Positions 50,325-59,695 of a stretch of DNA of 64,000 nt are shown here, one piece after another. The translations under genes were made by a program, and so were the position numbers. This stretch comes from Natronoarchaeum philippinense. Lineage in GTDB: Archaea > Halobacteriota > Halobacteria > Halobacteriales > Natronoarchaeaceae. Position 1 is the first letter of the stretch; each line of letters begins with the position of its first letter. The stretch lies in the NCBI RefSeq assembly GCF_900215575.1, contig NZ_OBEJ01000002.1, forward strand, positions 558,001 to 622,000, in the 5' to 3' direction. Below the pieces are notes generated by a model. That model saw only the letters and a program-made list of their open reading frames with translations, was not told the DNA's origin and ran no database searches.

Positions 50325-51131
50325 ATGGACGCTGATGAAGACGTAGCACCAGCAGTTCGGTCGATCCTCGACGCCGCCGACGCTCGGGACGCGCCCGAGA
50401 GTGGTCGCGTCGCGGTCGATCCGCGATCGCTGGACGCCGCGTTCGCGGCAGCCGAGGCCGACGGTCGTGCGCCGGTGATCGCCGAGGTGAAGCCGACAAG
50501 TCCCACCACGGACGGCACCCGGACGGAGGATCCGGTCGAACTCGCCCGCGCGATGGTCGACGGCGGCGCCGCGGCGCTGTCGGTGCTCACCGAACCAGAG
50601 CACTTCGGCGGCAGCCCGGAGTACCTCCAGTCGGTGCGCGACGCCGTCGACGTGCCGGTGCTGCGCAAGGACTTCCTACTGGAGGAGTCTCAACTCGACG
50701 CCGTCGAGGCCGATGTCGTCCTGCTGATCGCGCGATTCGTCGGCGACGATTTGGCCGACCTGCTGGCGGCGGCCCGCGATCGCGGCTTTCAGGTGCTCGT
50801 CGAAGTCCACACGCGAGAGGAGTTAGAGCGCGCGATCGACGCGGGCGCCGAGTTCGTCGGCGTGAACAACCGCGACCTCGCCAAACTGGAGGTCGACCTC
50901 TCGACGTTCGAGACGGTCGCCGAGCACGCACCCGACGACGTGACGCTGATCGCAGAGAGCGGCGTCTCGACGCCAGACGACGCCCGGCGAATGCGTCGGG
51001 CGGGCGCTGACGCCCTGCTGGTCGGGAGTGCGATCATGGACTACGAGGACGCGGACGATCCGACCGCGGCGGTACAGGCGAACACCGAACGACTGACGGC
51101 GGCCGAGTCCCAGACTCACGACAACGACTAA
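50325..51131 (+). CDS. trpC: Indole-3-glycerol phosphate synthase
   Basis: The 268-residue TIM-barrel enzyme has [16 protein letters not shown] (about 51-66), [39 protein letters not shown] (catalytic Lys in LRKDF), and [20 protein letters not shown] (about 183-202) and [12 protein letters not shown]. It closes the indole ring in tryptophan synthesis. First gene of trpCBA; one base separates it from trpB. The loop in EVKPTSPT differs from the usual EVKRASPS but keeps the Lys and Ser. Confidence 0.95.
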   Translation: MDADEDVAPAVRSILDAADARDAPESGRVAVDPRSLDAAFAAAEADGRAPVIAEVKPTSPTTDGTRTEDPVELARAMVDGGAAALSVLTEPEHFGGSPEYLQSVRDAVDVPVLRKDFLLEESQLDAVEADVVLLIARFVGDDLADLLAAARDRGFQVLVEVHTREELERAIDAGAEFVGVNNRDLAKLEVDLSTFETVAEHAPDDVTLIAESGVSTPDDARRMRRAGADALLVGSAIMDYEDADDPTAAVQANTERLTAAESQTHDND

Positions 51132-51132
51132 C

Positions 51133-52404
51133 ATGAGCACGACGAAGTTCGGAGACTACGGCGGACAGTACGTACCGGAAGTGTTGATGCCGGCGATCGA
51201 GGAACTCACCGACGCCTACGAGCGCTACGTCCTCGACAACGAGGACGGCTTCATGGACGAGTTCCGCGAGCGCCTGGCCGACTTCGGCGGCCGGCCCACA
51301 CCCTTGCAGCGGGCCGACCAACTGAGCGAGCGCTACGACGCCGACATCTACCTCAAGCGTGAAGATCTGCTCCACGGCGGCGCTCACAAACTCAACAACG
51401 CGCTCGGGCAGGTGCTGCTGGCGAAGTACATGGGGAAAGACCGAATCGTCGCCGAGACCGGCGCCGGCCAGCACGGCACGGCGACGGCGATGGCCGCGGC
51501 GCATCTGGACATGCCCTGCGAGATCTACATGGGCAAGCGCGACATCAATCGTCAGCGCCCCAACGTGTTCCGAATGCGCCTGAACGACGCCGAAGTCGTT
51601 CCGGTGACGGTCGGACGAGGTACGCTCAAGGAGGCGATCAACGAGACGATGCGCGAGTGGGCGACCAGCGTCGAGGACACCCACTACGTGATCGGCTCGA
51701 TCGTCGGTCCCCACCCGTTCCCGCGAATGGTCCGAGACTTCCAGTCGGTCATCAGCGAGGAGGCCCGCGAGCAGGTTCAGGAACAGGCCGGTCGCCTGCC
51801 CGACAGCGTCGTCGCCTGCGCCGGCGGCGGCTCGAACACGATGGGGACGTTCCACGAGTTCGTCCCGGACGCGGAAGACGGAGAGACGACGCTCTACGCC
51901 GTCGAGGCCGGCGGCGAGGGCCTGTTCGTCGACGAGGACGAGGGCGTCGCCCCGCATTCGGCGTCGCTGTCGTCGGGCGAGGAGGGCGTGCTCCACGGCG
52001 CCCGCACCAAGCTCCTGCAGGACGCCGACGGCCAGATCGTCGAGTCCCACAGCGTCTCCTCGGGGCTGGACTACGCCGGCGTCGGGCCGGAGCTGTCCTA
52101 TCTCGTCGACGAGGGCCACGTCACGCCGGTCAGCGTCGACGACGACGCCGCACTGGAGGGGTTCCACCGGCTCTCGCAGACCGAGGGGATCATCCCCGCG
52201 CTGGAGTCGGCCCACGCCGTCGCGTTCCTCGAACAGCAACTCGGTCCCGACGGCATCCCGGAGGAAGCGGCCGAACACGATCTGGGCGACGTGATCGTCG
52301 TGAACGTCTCCGGTCGGGGCGACAAGGACCTCGAATCGGCCATCGAGGAGACCGAGAAGCGCGACATCGATGCCGCGCCTGACATGGGGGTCTTCCATGA
52401 GTGA
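51133..52404 (+). CDS. trpB: Tryptophan synthase beta chain
   Basis: The 423-residue enzyme has [15 protein letters not shown] (about 7-21), the PLP Lys K86 in [22 protein letters not shown] (about 112-121), and [12 protein letters not shown] (phosphate loop, about 232-243), followed by SGRGDKD near the end. It joins indole and serine to tryptophan. Its last 8 nt overlap trpA. Confidence 0.97.
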   Translation: MSTTKFGDYGGQYVPEVLMPAIEELTDAYERYVLDNEDGFMDEFRERLADFGGRPTPLQRADQLSERYDADIYLKREDLLHGGAHKLNNALGQVLLAKYMGKDRIVAETGAGQHGTATAMAAAHLDMPCEIYMGKRDINRQRPNVFRMRLNDAEVVPVTVGRGTLKEAINETMREWATSVEDTHYVIGSIVGPHPFPRMVRDFQSVISEEAREQVQEQAGRLPDSVVACAGGGSNTMGTFHEFVPDAEDGETTLYAVEAGGEGLFVDEDEGVAPHSASLSSGEEGVLHGARTKLLQDADGQIVESHSVSSGLDYAGVGPELSYLVDEGHVTPVSVDDDAALEGFHRLSQTEGIIPALESAHAVAFLEQQLGPDGIPEEAAEHDLGDVIVVNVSGRGDKDLESAIEETEKRDIDAAPDMGVFHE

Positions 52405-53302
52405 CGACGCCGCTGCGGCGACCGGCGACGCCGCCGCTGCTGGCGAGATCGAAGCCGCATTCGCGGGCGACGAGCCCTCGCTGGTCCCCTACGTCACGGC
52501 GGGCGATCCAGAGCCCGAAGCGACCGCCGAGTACGTCGAGGCGCTCGCGGCCGGCGGCGCCGACGTGATCGAACTCGGGATGCCCTTCTCCGAGCCGATC
52601 GCGGACGGGCCGACGATCCAGAACGCAATCCAGCGCGCGCTCGCGGCGGGCACGACGCCCGAACGCTACTTCGAACTGGTCGAATCGCTCGACGTGGACG
52701 TGCCGCTCGTCTGTATGACCTACTACAACCTGCTGTACCAGTACGGCGACGCCCGGGAGGGCAGCGACTACGAACGCCTGCGCCCGTTCGTCCGGCGCGC
52801 CGCCGAGGCGGGTATCTCCGGGCTGATCATCCCCGACCTGCCGGTCGACGAGTCCGATCCGCTCCGGGAGGCCTGCGACGAGTTCGGCGTCGATCTGATA
52901 TTCGTCGTCGCGCCGACGACCACCGACGAGCGCTTAGAGGCGATGCGCGAGCGCGTCTCGGGGTTCGTCTACGTGCAGGCCCGACTCGGAACGACGGGGG
53001 CACAAGCCGATGTCAGCGACGCCACCCACGAGAGCCTCGCACGACTCGCAGAGTGGTCGGTCCCCAAAGCGGTCGGCTTCGGCGTCAGCGAGCGCGAGCA
53101 CGCCGCAGAGATCGTCGCGGCGGGCGCCGACGGCGTCGTCGCCGGCAGCGTGTTCGTCGACATCGTCGCTGAGGGCGACGGTGACGAGGGGACCGTCGCG
53201 GAGCGGCTCGAAGCCAAAGCCGCCGAGCTGAAAGCCGGTGCGATCGATGGCGCCGAAGCGCGGCCCGACGAAGTCGGCGAACCGGTCGACCGCACGACGT
53301 GA
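52397..53302 (+). CDS. trpA: Tryptophan synthase alpha chain
   Basis: The 301-residue enzyme has [22 protein letters not shown] (about 29-50), [20 protein letters not shown] (about 58-77), which holds the catalytic Glu and Asp, YYNLLYQYG and [29 protein letters not shown] (about 221-249). It yields indole to TrpB. The C-terminus has a long Ala/Glu-rich tail. The ATG at 52397 overlaps trpB. Confidence 0.96.
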   Translation: MSDDAAAATGDAAAAGEIEAAFAGDEPSLVPYVTAGDPEPEATAEYVEALAAGGADVIELGMPFSEPIADGPTIQNAIQRALAAGTTPERYFELVESLDVDVPLVCMTYYNLLYQYGDAREGSDYERLRPFVRRAAEAGISGLIIPDLPVDESDPLREACDEFGVDLIFVVAPTTTDERLEAMRERVSGFVYVQARLGTTGAQADVSDATHESLARLAEWSVPKAVGFGVSEREHAAEIVAAGADGVVAGSVFVDIVAEGDGDEGTVAERLEAKAAELKAGAIDGAEARPDEVGEPVDRTT

Positions 53303-53373
53303 CGACGAGCCAGACGTACCACCGTACGAATCGGAAAGCTTCATAACCGCAGATTGCCAGAGACTCACATACC

Positions 53374-54180
53374 ATGACTATCGGAACGGACGCGCGACTC
53401 GAGCGCATCGGGACAGACGGGAAATTCGTCGTCGTCCCGATGGACCACGGGATCACACTCGGCGCAGTACAGGGACTCAAAGACATCGAATCGACGATCG
53501 ACGCGGTGACCAGCGGCGGCGTCGACGCCGTGCTCACCCAGAAGGGGATCGCCTCCCGCGTTCACGGGAACAAGAACGGAAAAGGCTTCATCGTCCATCT
53601 CAACGCTTCTACCTCGATCGGGCCGGACTCGAACGACAAGCGCCGCACCGGAACGGTGGAGGAGGCCGTCCGCGCCGGCGCCGACGCCGTCTCCTACCAC
53701 ATCAACGTCGGCAGCAAGTACGAGCGCGACCAGTTAGCTGATCTGGCCAAAGTTACTGACGAGGCCGACCGCCTCGGCATCCCGGTGCTGGCGATGGCCT
53801 ACGCCCGCGGAGTACACCTCGAAGGCGAGGACCCAGAGCACGACGCCGAGAATCTGGGCCACGCGGTCCGACTCGCCGAGGAGGTCGGCGCAGACATCGT
53901 CAAGACCGCCTACAGCGGCGACGCCGAGAGCTTCGCGCACGTCACGTCCTCGACCAGCCTGCCGGTCGTCATCGCCGGCGGCGCGCGGGGCACCGACCGC
54001 GAGACGATCGAGATGGTCCGCGGGGCGATGGACGCCGGCGCCGACGGCATCTCGATGGGTCGATCGATCTTCCAGCACGAGGACCCCCGCGCGATTTCGG
54101 AAGCCGTGACCGGCGTCGTCCACGAGGATCTCAGTTCCGAGGAAGCTCTCGAACGGGCCGGACTGGCCGTCGAAGCGTAA
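53374..54180 (+). CDS. 2-amino-3,7-dideoxy-D-threo-hept-6-ulosonate (ADH) synthase
   Basis: The 268-residue class I aldolase of the DhnA/Fba-like type has FVVVPMDHGITLGAVQGLKD (about 18-37), IASRVHGNKNGKGFIVHLNAST, ADAVSYHINVGSKYE (about 105-119), ADIVKTAYSGDAESF (about 175-189; Schiff-base Lys) and ISMGRSIFQHEDP. In archaea that lack DAHP synthase, it makes the early shikimate precursor ADH, as studied in Halobacterium salinarum. It follows trpA and has its own TTCATAAC box (53339-53346). The 3-dehydroquinate synthase II gene lies 2 kb downstream. Confidence 0.93.
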   Translation: MTIGTDARLERIGTDGKFVVVPMDHGITLGAVQGLKDIESTIDAVTSGGVDAVLTQKGIASRVHGNKNGKGFIVHLNASTSIGPDSNDKRRTGTVEEAVRAGADAVSYHINVGSKYERDQLADLAKVTDEADRLGIPVLAMAYARGVHLEGEDPEHDAENLGHAVRLAEEVGADIVKTAYSGDAESFAHVTSSTSLPVVIAGGARGTDRETIEMVRGAMDAGADGISMGRSIFQHEDPRAISEAVTGVVHEDLSSEEALERAGLAVEA

Positions 54181-54222
54181 GCGAACGTAACTGTTTTGCG
54201 CGGCGAGCGCGCGCTCCCTGCC

Positions 54223-54981
54223 ATGGACGCCGTCGATCGGGTACACGTCGTGCCGTTCGGGAGCGAGTTCGACCGGATCGTCGAGCCGGTCGTGCGCTAC
54301 CGCGCCGACGTGGTCTACCTGCTCGAACACGACGACCCACACGGGACGACGCCGACGTACCACGACGAGGTCGTCGCCGCCATCGAAGACGAGGGCATCG
54401 AAGTGCGTCGCCGCGACTGCAATCTCGTCGACGTGTACGACGTGCTCGGCGTCGTCACGACCGTGGCGGCCGAGCACCGCGGCGATTCGGTGCGCGTGAA
54501 CGTCTCGGGCGCGGGCACGATCGCCGCCATCGGCGCGACGATCGCCTGCATGGACGTGTCGACCGACGCGACCGCCTACTACGTCGAGCCGGAGAGCTAC
54601 GCCCACGACGCCGAAGCAGAGCCGATCAGCGAGGGATTCTCCGATCTGGCGACGCTACCGACCTACCCCGTTGACTCGCCCTCGCGCGATCAAGTTGCGA
54701 TCATGTCCTACGTCGCCGAGCGCGAGGGCGGCACCGCCCGCCCGAAAAAGCGCGACCTGATCGACCACGCCGAAGCGGAGGCGCTTTCCTTTATCGCCGA
54801 TCGCGATCCCGCCAACGACAAGGCGAAGTTCCGGCTGCTCGACACGCACGTCGTCGCGCCGCTGGTCGAGGACGGGTATCTGGAGATCAAGAAAGTCGGT
54901 CGGCGGCATCTCGTCGCGTTGACCGACCGCGGCCACGACGCGCTCCGGGCGTTTCGGCACAAACTGGCGCATCCCGAGTAG
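54223..54981 (+). CDS. HFX_2341-type transcriptional regulator (DUF6293)
   Basis: The 252-residue protein has an N-terminal Rossmann-like sensor domain (VHVVPFGSEFDRIVEPVVRYRADVVYLLEHDD, about 7-38; VRVNVSGAGTIAAIGATIACMD, about 89-110) and a C-terminal winged helix (about 180-250: PANDKAKFRLLDTHVVAPLVEDGYLEIKKVGRRHLVALTDRG). The family resembles CARF-fold regulators by shape, though I cannot show ligand residues. Its place between two genes of the early shikimate route suggests it may regulate that route. The ATG at 54223 fits the family. Confidence 0.85.
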   Translation: MDAVDRVHVVPFGSEFDRIVEPVVRYRADVVYLLEHDDPHGTTPTYHDEVVAAIEDEGIEVRRRDCNLVDVYDVLGVVTTVAAEHRGDSVRVNVSGAGTIAAIGATIACMDVSTDATAYYVEPESYAHDAEAEPISEGFSDLATLPTYPVDSPSRDQVAIMSYVAEREGGTARPKKRDLIDHAEAEALSFIADRDPANDKAKFRLLDTHVVAPLVEDGYLEIKKVGRRHLVALTDRGHDALRAFRHKLAHPE

Positions 54982-55066
54982 ACCGTCGAGTAACAACACC
55001 CGACAGCCCGGCGAAAAGCAGGATCTGTGGAGCGGCGGCAAGCGACGGGAGGGTGGGGAGTGGAGG

Positions 55067-55222
55067 TGGCGTCAGCGGGGCGGTGGGAGGGGGCAGCGTC
55101 AGCGGGGCGGTGGGAGGGGGCAGCGTCAGCGGGGCGGTGGGAGGGAGATGGCGTCAACGGGGACGATGGGGGAAGGGGGCAGCATCAGCGGGGTGTGGGG
55201 AGGGACCACGTCAGCGAGGGAC
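55067..55222. repeat. Tandem repeats with period near 27 bp
   Basis: Three near-perfect copies (55067-55093, 55094-55120, 55121-55147) share GCGTCAGCGGGGCGGTGGGAG; three worn copies follow (55148-55179 with 32 nt, 55180-55205, 55206-55222). The strand is strongly purine biased. It fills part of the 54982-55338 gap, in which I see no gene. Open frames across it arise from the 27-bp period and are not taken as coding. Confidence 0.8.
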
Positions 55223-55338
55223 TGGCCGACGAGCGTCGGCGTCAGGACGCCGCGGCGGGGGCGGCGGCCCGGCGGTCAGCCGCGGCGAAATCCCGGTCGG
55301 CGTCACTCGCATGGTGCCACCACCGAGCGCGGCCGCAC

Positions 55339-55941
55339 TCATTGTGGTCCGCCAAGTTCGGCCTCGACGACGGCGTCGTACAGCCGGAAGCCGAGCCGGG
55401 CACAGCGTAGGTCCGACCGCAGTCGGTGGTAGTACGCCTTTAGCTCCTCGACGCTCTCGCCGGGCGGCAGCGGCTCGACGTGCGCCGGCACCTCGACATC
55501 GTCCGGGTCAGTGGTGCCGTCGCCACACAGCACCGTGGTGATCCGCGGGGGGCCGGCGCGCTCGCGGGCGGTCGCCACCAACACCTGCCGGCAGCGCTCG
55601 ACGCGCTCGGCGAGTTGCCGGATCTCGTCGGGGGCGGCCGGATTGGTGAGCTCCGACAGCAGCGCGTTTTCGGCGCGGGCCGTCGTCGGCACGTCGAGGT
55701 CGGCCTCCGAACAGATGTCGGGAAGCGGCGTCGCCTCGCAGCCGGTCCGGTCCTGCGCGATCCGCCGGGCGGCCGCGGCCGTCGGTGCCCGTCCGAACTG
55801 GCACAGCGCAGGGCCGCCGAACTCCGTGACGAGTACCCGCGCGACGAGTGCGACCCTGTCGTCGTCGCACTCGACATCGACGCCGAGGAGGGGGCTGTCT
55901 GATCGGGGGGCATCACGATCGTCGTCGAGGCTTGTCGCCAT
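55339..55941 (-). CDS. Conserved haloarchaeal protein (DUF7114-like)
   Basis: The 200-residue acidic protein has TAAAARRIAQDRTGCEATPLPDI (about 53-75), ALLSELTNPAAPDEIRQLAERVERCRQVLVATARERAGPP and the C-terminal LKAYYHRLRSDLRCARLGFRLYDAVVEAELGG. Several cysteines are spread without a metal-binding pattern. No role is known. It is divergent from the 3-dehydroquinate synthase gene and is placed in the aromatic locus in other haloarchaea as far as I recall. Confidence 0.7.
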   Translation of the reverse strand: MATSLDDDRDAPRSDSPLLGVDVECDDDRVALVARVLVTEFGGPALCQFGRAPTAAAARRIAQDRTGCEATPLPDICSEADLDVPTTARAENALLSELTNPAAPDEIRQLAERVERCRQVLVATARERAGPPRITTVLCGDGTTDPDDVEVPAHVEPLPPGESVEELKAYYHRLRSDLRCARLGFRLYDAVVEAELGGPQ

Positions 55942-56105
55942 ACTCGAAGGGGCGCGCTACCGGATCTTATCTACTTTGTCGATAGTATCGCTACTATCAT
56001 ACTAATCAGTACGATCGATACGATCGGTACTGTTGTCTCGCCACCGTTCGCGCAAGCTTCCGACGTTCCGCCACGTTCAAGCCCGGTCCCTGCGAGCGTT
56101 GGAGT

Positions 56106-57284
56106 ATGACACGCTCCGTCTGGCTGAAGGCCGACGACTCCGTCGGCGACTGGGACGAACGACGCAAGCGGATCACCGCCGGACTCGAATCCGGCGTCGA
56201 CTGGGTGCTCGTCGACGAGCACGACGTGGCCCGCGTCCGCGAACTGGGTGACGTGAACGTCGCGGCGTTCCGGACCGGCGGCGACGTTGACGTGATCGAC
56301 GACGCCGAAAGCGAGGTCGAAGAAGACGCCGAGCCCGACGCTTACGTCGTCGGCAAGGACGGCGAGGGCGACGGCACAGTCGACCTTCCGGGCGACTTCT
56401 CGGGCTCTGCGGATCTCTCTACGCTCCGCCGGGACGACGACCGAGCACAGGGCGCCTACGTCCGTATCTTCGACGAGGACTACGAGGCGTTCGCCCAGTC
56501 GGCCGCCGACGACGCCGAGTACACGATCATCGTCAGCGAGAACTGGCAGATCATCCCCCTCGAAAACCTGATCGCGCGCATCGGCGAGGAGACGACGCTG
56601 ATCGCCGGCGTCACGACGGCCGAGGAGGCCCAGACCGCCTACGAGACGCTCGAACTCGGCGCCGACGCCGTGTTGCTCGACAGCTCCGACCCCGACGAGA
56701 TCCGCGAGACCGTCGAGGTCCGCGACGAAGCCGAGCGCGAGACGCTCGATCTGGAGTGGGGAGAAGTCACCAACGTCGAACGCGCCGGTAGCGCCGACCG
56801 AGTCTGCGTCGACACGGGCAACCTGATGGACCACGACGAGGGGATGCTCATCGGCTCGATGTCCCGCGGGCTGGTCTTCGTTCACGCCGAAACCGCCGAG
56901 TCCCCCTACGTCGCCTCCCGGCCGTTCCGGGTCAACGCCGGCGCGGTCCACGCCTACATCCGGACGCCCGACGGCGGCACGAAGTACCTCTCGGAGCTCA
57001 AAAGCGGCGACGAGGTGCAGGTCGTCGACGTTAACGGCAACACCCGCGAAGCGATCGTCGGCCGCGTCAAGATCGAGAAGCGCCCGATGTTCCGGGTCGA
57101 ACTCGACGTCGACGGCGACCGCGTCGAGACGCTGATCCAGAACGCTGAGACCGTGAAAGTCGCCACCGGCGAGGGCCGCACCGCGGTGACCGATCTCGCA
57201 GAAGGCGACGAGGTCAAACTGTACTACGGCGACGGCGCCCGCCACTTCGGCGAGGCCGTCGAAGAGAGCATCATCGAAAAGTGA
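56106..57284 (+). CDS. 3-dehydroquinate synthase II
   Basis: The 392-residue protein matches the archaeal DHQS II family: MTRSVWLKADDSVGDWDERRKRITAGLESG (about 1-30), SENWQIIPLENLIARI (about 145-160), NVERAGSADRVCVDTGNLMDHDEGMLIGSMSRGLVFVHAETAESPYVASRPFRVNAGAVHAYI (about 222-284). It is NAD-dependent and turns ADH into 3-dehydroquinate after oxidative deamination. It works directly after the ADH synthase found at 53.4 kb. An acidic insertion (about 63-80) is haloarchaeal. Confidence 0.95.
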   Translation: MTRSVWLKADDSVGDWDERRKRITAGLESGVDWVLVDEHDVARVRELGDVNVAAFRTGGDVDVIDDAESEVEEDAEPDAYVVGKDGEGDGTVDLPGDFSGSADLSTLRRDDDRAQGAYVRIFDEDYEAFAQSAADDAEYTIIVSENWQIIPLENLIARIGEETTLIAGVTTAEEAQTAYETLELGADAVLLDSSDPDEIRETVEVRDEAERETLDLEWGEVTNVERAGSADRVCVDTGNLMDHDEGMLIGSMSRGLVFVHAETAESPYVASRPFRVNAGAVHAYIRTPDGGTKYLSELKSGDEVQVVDVNGNTREAIVGRVKIEKRPMFRVELDVDGDRVETLIQNAETVKVATGEGRTAVTDLAEGDEVKLYYGDGARHFGEAVEESIIEK

Positions 57285-57314
57285 GTCCGCGTCCGTAGGG
57301 ACGCCGAAGCGACC

Positions 57315-57716
57315 TCAGGCCGACTCGTTTTCTCTCGGCTTGTCGAATCGCGCCGTACACCAGTGACAGAACTCCAGATCGTCGTCGAGTTCCTTGCCGC
57401 AGTTGGGGCAGGTCGGGGTCCCGTCGTCGACCTGCCGACCGGCGTGGGCGGCCAACACGTACGCGTCGAGCATATTGAATCCGACAATCGACGCGAGGGC
57501 GAACTCCTCGGCGACGGTGAGTTGTTCGAAGAGGAGATCGACGCTGGCGAGGAGAGACATCGACCCGTCCAGCGCCGCCTCGGGCGCGACGAACGCGAGC
57601 GCGGAAGCGACCAGTCCGAACCACAACAGCGCGCGCAGCCACCGGCGCTGATAGACGTGCCCCAACCCGGGATACAGAGAGAGCGCGACGGCGACGAGTG
57701 GACGCTTTCGGACCAT
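57315..57716 (-). CDS. Membrane protein with C-terminal zinc ribbon (DUF7575-like)
   Basis: The 133-residue protein has two to three membrane helices (RPLVAVALSLYPGLGHVYQRRWLRALLWFGLVASALAFV, then a further segment EEFALASIVGFNMLDAYVLAAHA) and a C-terminal zinc ribbon (PTCPNCGKELDDDLEFCHWCTARFDK, about 101-126). Small proteins of this type are common in haloarchaea. The ATG at 57716 is chosen; an ATG at 57749 would add eleven residues. Its role is unknown. Confidence 0.78.
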   Translation of the reverse strand: MVRKRPLVAVALSLYPGLGHVYQRRWLRALLWFGLVASALAFVAPEAALDGSMSLLASVDLLFEQLTVAEEFALASIVGFNMLDAYVLAAHAGRQVDDGTPTCPNCGKELDDDLEFCHWCTARFDKPRENESA

Positions 57717-57809
57717 TCTCTTTCCTCGGCGTTGTGACGCCCCGGGCATTACGCTTCGGGTTTCGACTGATAGCGGCCGACAGACCGGCGCAGGACGCGA
57801 CCGGACGCC

Positions 57810-58487
57810 CTACTCTCCCGACTGCAACTGGTCGATGAGGTCTCGGAGCGTCGCCAGATCGTACTGTCCGGGAGCGGTCGCATCGTCGGGATCGACCGGC
57901 GCGTAGCCGATCCGGGAGCCGTACAGTGGCGCCACGGCGCGGGAGTGGCGTCCCGCCTCGCCCATCGCCATCGTGGCGACGCGCTCGCCCCGAGCGTCGA
58001 ACTCCTCGGTCGCCGTGAGCAGCGCCAGCACGTCCTCGGGCGTCCGAGCGGTGACGGCTAGCTTCCCGACATCGCCGACGGCTGTCGCCTCCGAGAGCAC
58101 GTTCCGCAGGTCCGCCGACGACGGCGTGCGCTCGAAGTCGTGGACCGAGACGACGACCGCAGCGCCGGCATCCCGGGCCGCGGCGGCGACCTGCTCGCCC
58201 TCCTCGGTTCGGACGCTGTCGAGTTCGATGTCGATCGCCTCGACGGCGTCGAGTTCGGCGGCGTCGCGCAGGTCCGACAGCCGGTCGTGTCCCGTCGCCT
58301 CGCCGCCCTCCCAGTCGGCGCGGTTGGTCGCCAAGATCGGTAGCTCGCCGTCGTAGGCCTCGAGCGCCTCGATCGGGTCCTCGGCCAGATCCATCCGAAA
58401 CTCGACGGCATCGGCGTGCTCGCGGGCGGCCGGCTCGTCGTCGAGACTCGCCGTGGCCGCACAGAGAACGAACTCGTCGAAGTTCAT
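57810..58487 (-). CDS. aroD: 3-dehydroquinate dehydratase, type I
   Basis: The 225-residue TIM-barrel enzyme has VEFRMDLAEDPIEAL (about 28-42), VVSVHDFERTPSSADL (catalytic His, about 117-132), GKLAVTARTPEDV (Schiff-base Lys, about 145-157) and MGEAGRHSR (about 179-187). It dehydrates 3-dehydroquinate in the shikimate pathway. Start ATG at 58487. It sits between DHQS II and the second TFB. Confidence 0.95.
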   Translation of the reverse strand: MNFDEFVLCAATASLDDEPAAREHADAVEFRMDLAEDPIEALEAYDGELPILATNRADWEGGEATGHDRLSDLRDAAELDAVEAIDIELDSVRTEEGEQVAAAARDAGAAVVVSVHDFERTPSSADLRNVLSEATAVGDVGKLAVTARTPEDVLALLTATEEFDARGERVATMAMGEAGRHSRAVAPLYGSRIGYAPVDPDDATAPGQYDLATLRDLIDQLQSGE

Positions 58488-58551
58488 ACTGTAGGGCGCG
58501 CGTGCCGGCCTCAAAAAAGCATCTTCTCCGGAACCGCTGAGCGGGCGATAC

Positions 58552-59523
58552 TCAGGCCAGACCGAGGCTCTCCTCGGCTTCGAGCAGTTCGTGGTAGCGG
58601 TTGCGGATCGTCACTTCCGAGATGTCGGCGACCTCGCTGACGGCGGCCTGCGTGGTCTTCTCGTTGGTCAACAGCGCGGCGGCGTAGACGGCGGCGGCCG
58701 CGAGGCCGACCGGGCTCTTGCCCGAGTGGACGCCTTTCTCCTTGGCGTTCTGGAGGAGCTTTCGGGCGCGGTGCTCGGCCTCGTCGGAGAGTTCGAGTCC
58801 GGAGGCAAAGCGGGGAACGTAGCTCTCGGGGTCGGCGGGCTGGACCTCCAGCCCGAGTTCGCGTACCACGTAGCGGTAGGTGCGAGCGACCTCGTTTTTC
58901 TCGACGCGGGAGACTTCCGCGATTTCGTCCAGACTCCGGGGCACGCCGGCCTGCCGTGCGGCGGCGTAGACACAGGCCGTCGAGACGCCCTCGATCGAGC
59001 GTCCGGGCAGGAGGTCCTCGTTGAGCGCGCGCCGGTAGATCACGCTGGCGGTCTCGCGGACGTTGCTCGGCAGGCCCAGCGCGGAGGCCATGCGGTCGAT
59101 CTCGCCGAGCGCCTGCTTGAGGTTGCGCTCCTTGGAGTCACGCGTGCGGAATCGCTCGTTCCACTTGCGCAGGCGCTGCATCTTCTCGCGCTGTCGGGAG
59201 CCAAGCGAGTTGCCGTAGGCGTCCTTGTCGCGCCAGTCGATGTTGGTCGAGAGCCCCTTGTCGTGCATCGTGTTCGTCGTGGGGGCGCCGACGCGGGACT
59301 TCTCGTTCTTCTCGCGGGCGTCGAACGCGCGCCACTCGGGGCCGCGGTCGACCGAGTCCTCCTCGACGACGAGGCCGCAGTCGGCACAGATCGTCTCGCC
59401 GTGTTCCTCGTCGTTGATGAGCTGGCCGCTACACTCCGGGCAGGAGATGCTCTCTTCGGTCGATTCGCTCTCTCGCTCCTGTTCGTCCGTTCGGGTTCGC
59501 GTCCGTGCGTTTGACTCTGTCAT
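58552..59523 (-). CDS. tfb: Transcription initiation factor TFB (second copy)
   Basis: The 323-residue TFB has zinc-ribbon cysteines C28, C31, C46 and C49, the B-reader region [35 protein letters not shown] and two cyclin repeats. It is similar to the copy at 3.7 kb over the core, with a different N-terminal tail (Arg/Thr/Glu-rich). A TAAATAGA box (complement of 59602-59609) lies about 80 nt upstream of the ATG, so this mRNA may carry a 5' leader. Haloarchaeal TFBs differ in promoter use; the neighbouring gene content is aromatic metabolism. Confidence 0.97.
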   Translation of the reverse strand: MTESNARTRTRTDEQERESESTEESISCPECSGQLINDEEHGETICADCGLVVEEDSVDRGPEWRAFDAREKNEKSRVGAPTTNTMHDKGLSTNIDWRDKDAYGNSLGSRQREKMQRLRKWNERFRTRDSKERNLKQALGEIDRMASALGLPSNVRETASVIYRRALNEDLLPGRSIEGVSTACVYAAARQAGVPRSLDEIAEVSRVEKNEVARTYRYVVRELGLEVQPADPESYVPRFASGLELSDEAEHRARKLLQNAKEKGVHSGKSPVGLAAAAVYAAALLTNEKTTQAAVSEVADISEVTIRNRYHELLEAEESLGLA

Positions 59524-59601
59524 AGTGCGAAGGCGGGGGCTGACCGGGCAGGAAATCCTGGAAAAACCCCGGGTGAATCCTTTCGTAGAAATTGCCCAGC
59601 A

Positions 59602-59609
59602 CTCTATTT
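59602..59609 (-). promoter_or_regulatory. TATA-like box of the second TFB gene
   Basis: On the minus strand it reads TAAATAGA, about 80 nt upstream of the ATG at 59523. The gap 59524-59695 also contains the T-rich terminator of the gene upstream; I see no other gene in it. Confidence 0.4.
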
Positions 59610-59670
59610 AGTTCATTCGGTATTCGGACGCCCCACTCCTGTGCCAGCGGTCGAGACGCCGAAATCTATA

Positions 59671-59683
59671 CAAAAATCAAAAC
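59671..59683 (-). terminator. T-rich terminator of the Rsm22-like gene
   Basis: On the minus strand GTTTTGATTTTTG follows the stop by about 15-25 nt, as expected for archaeal termination. The surrounding 45 bp is AT-rich. Confidence 0.5.
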
Positions 59684-59695
59684 ATTCATTATCCG

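Noticed and set aside
54708-55157. Repeat-bearing open frames across the 27-bp tandem repeat, on both strands
   Set aside because: Frames persist only because 27 is divisible by three; composition is not haloarchaeal and one of them is antisense to the regulator gene.
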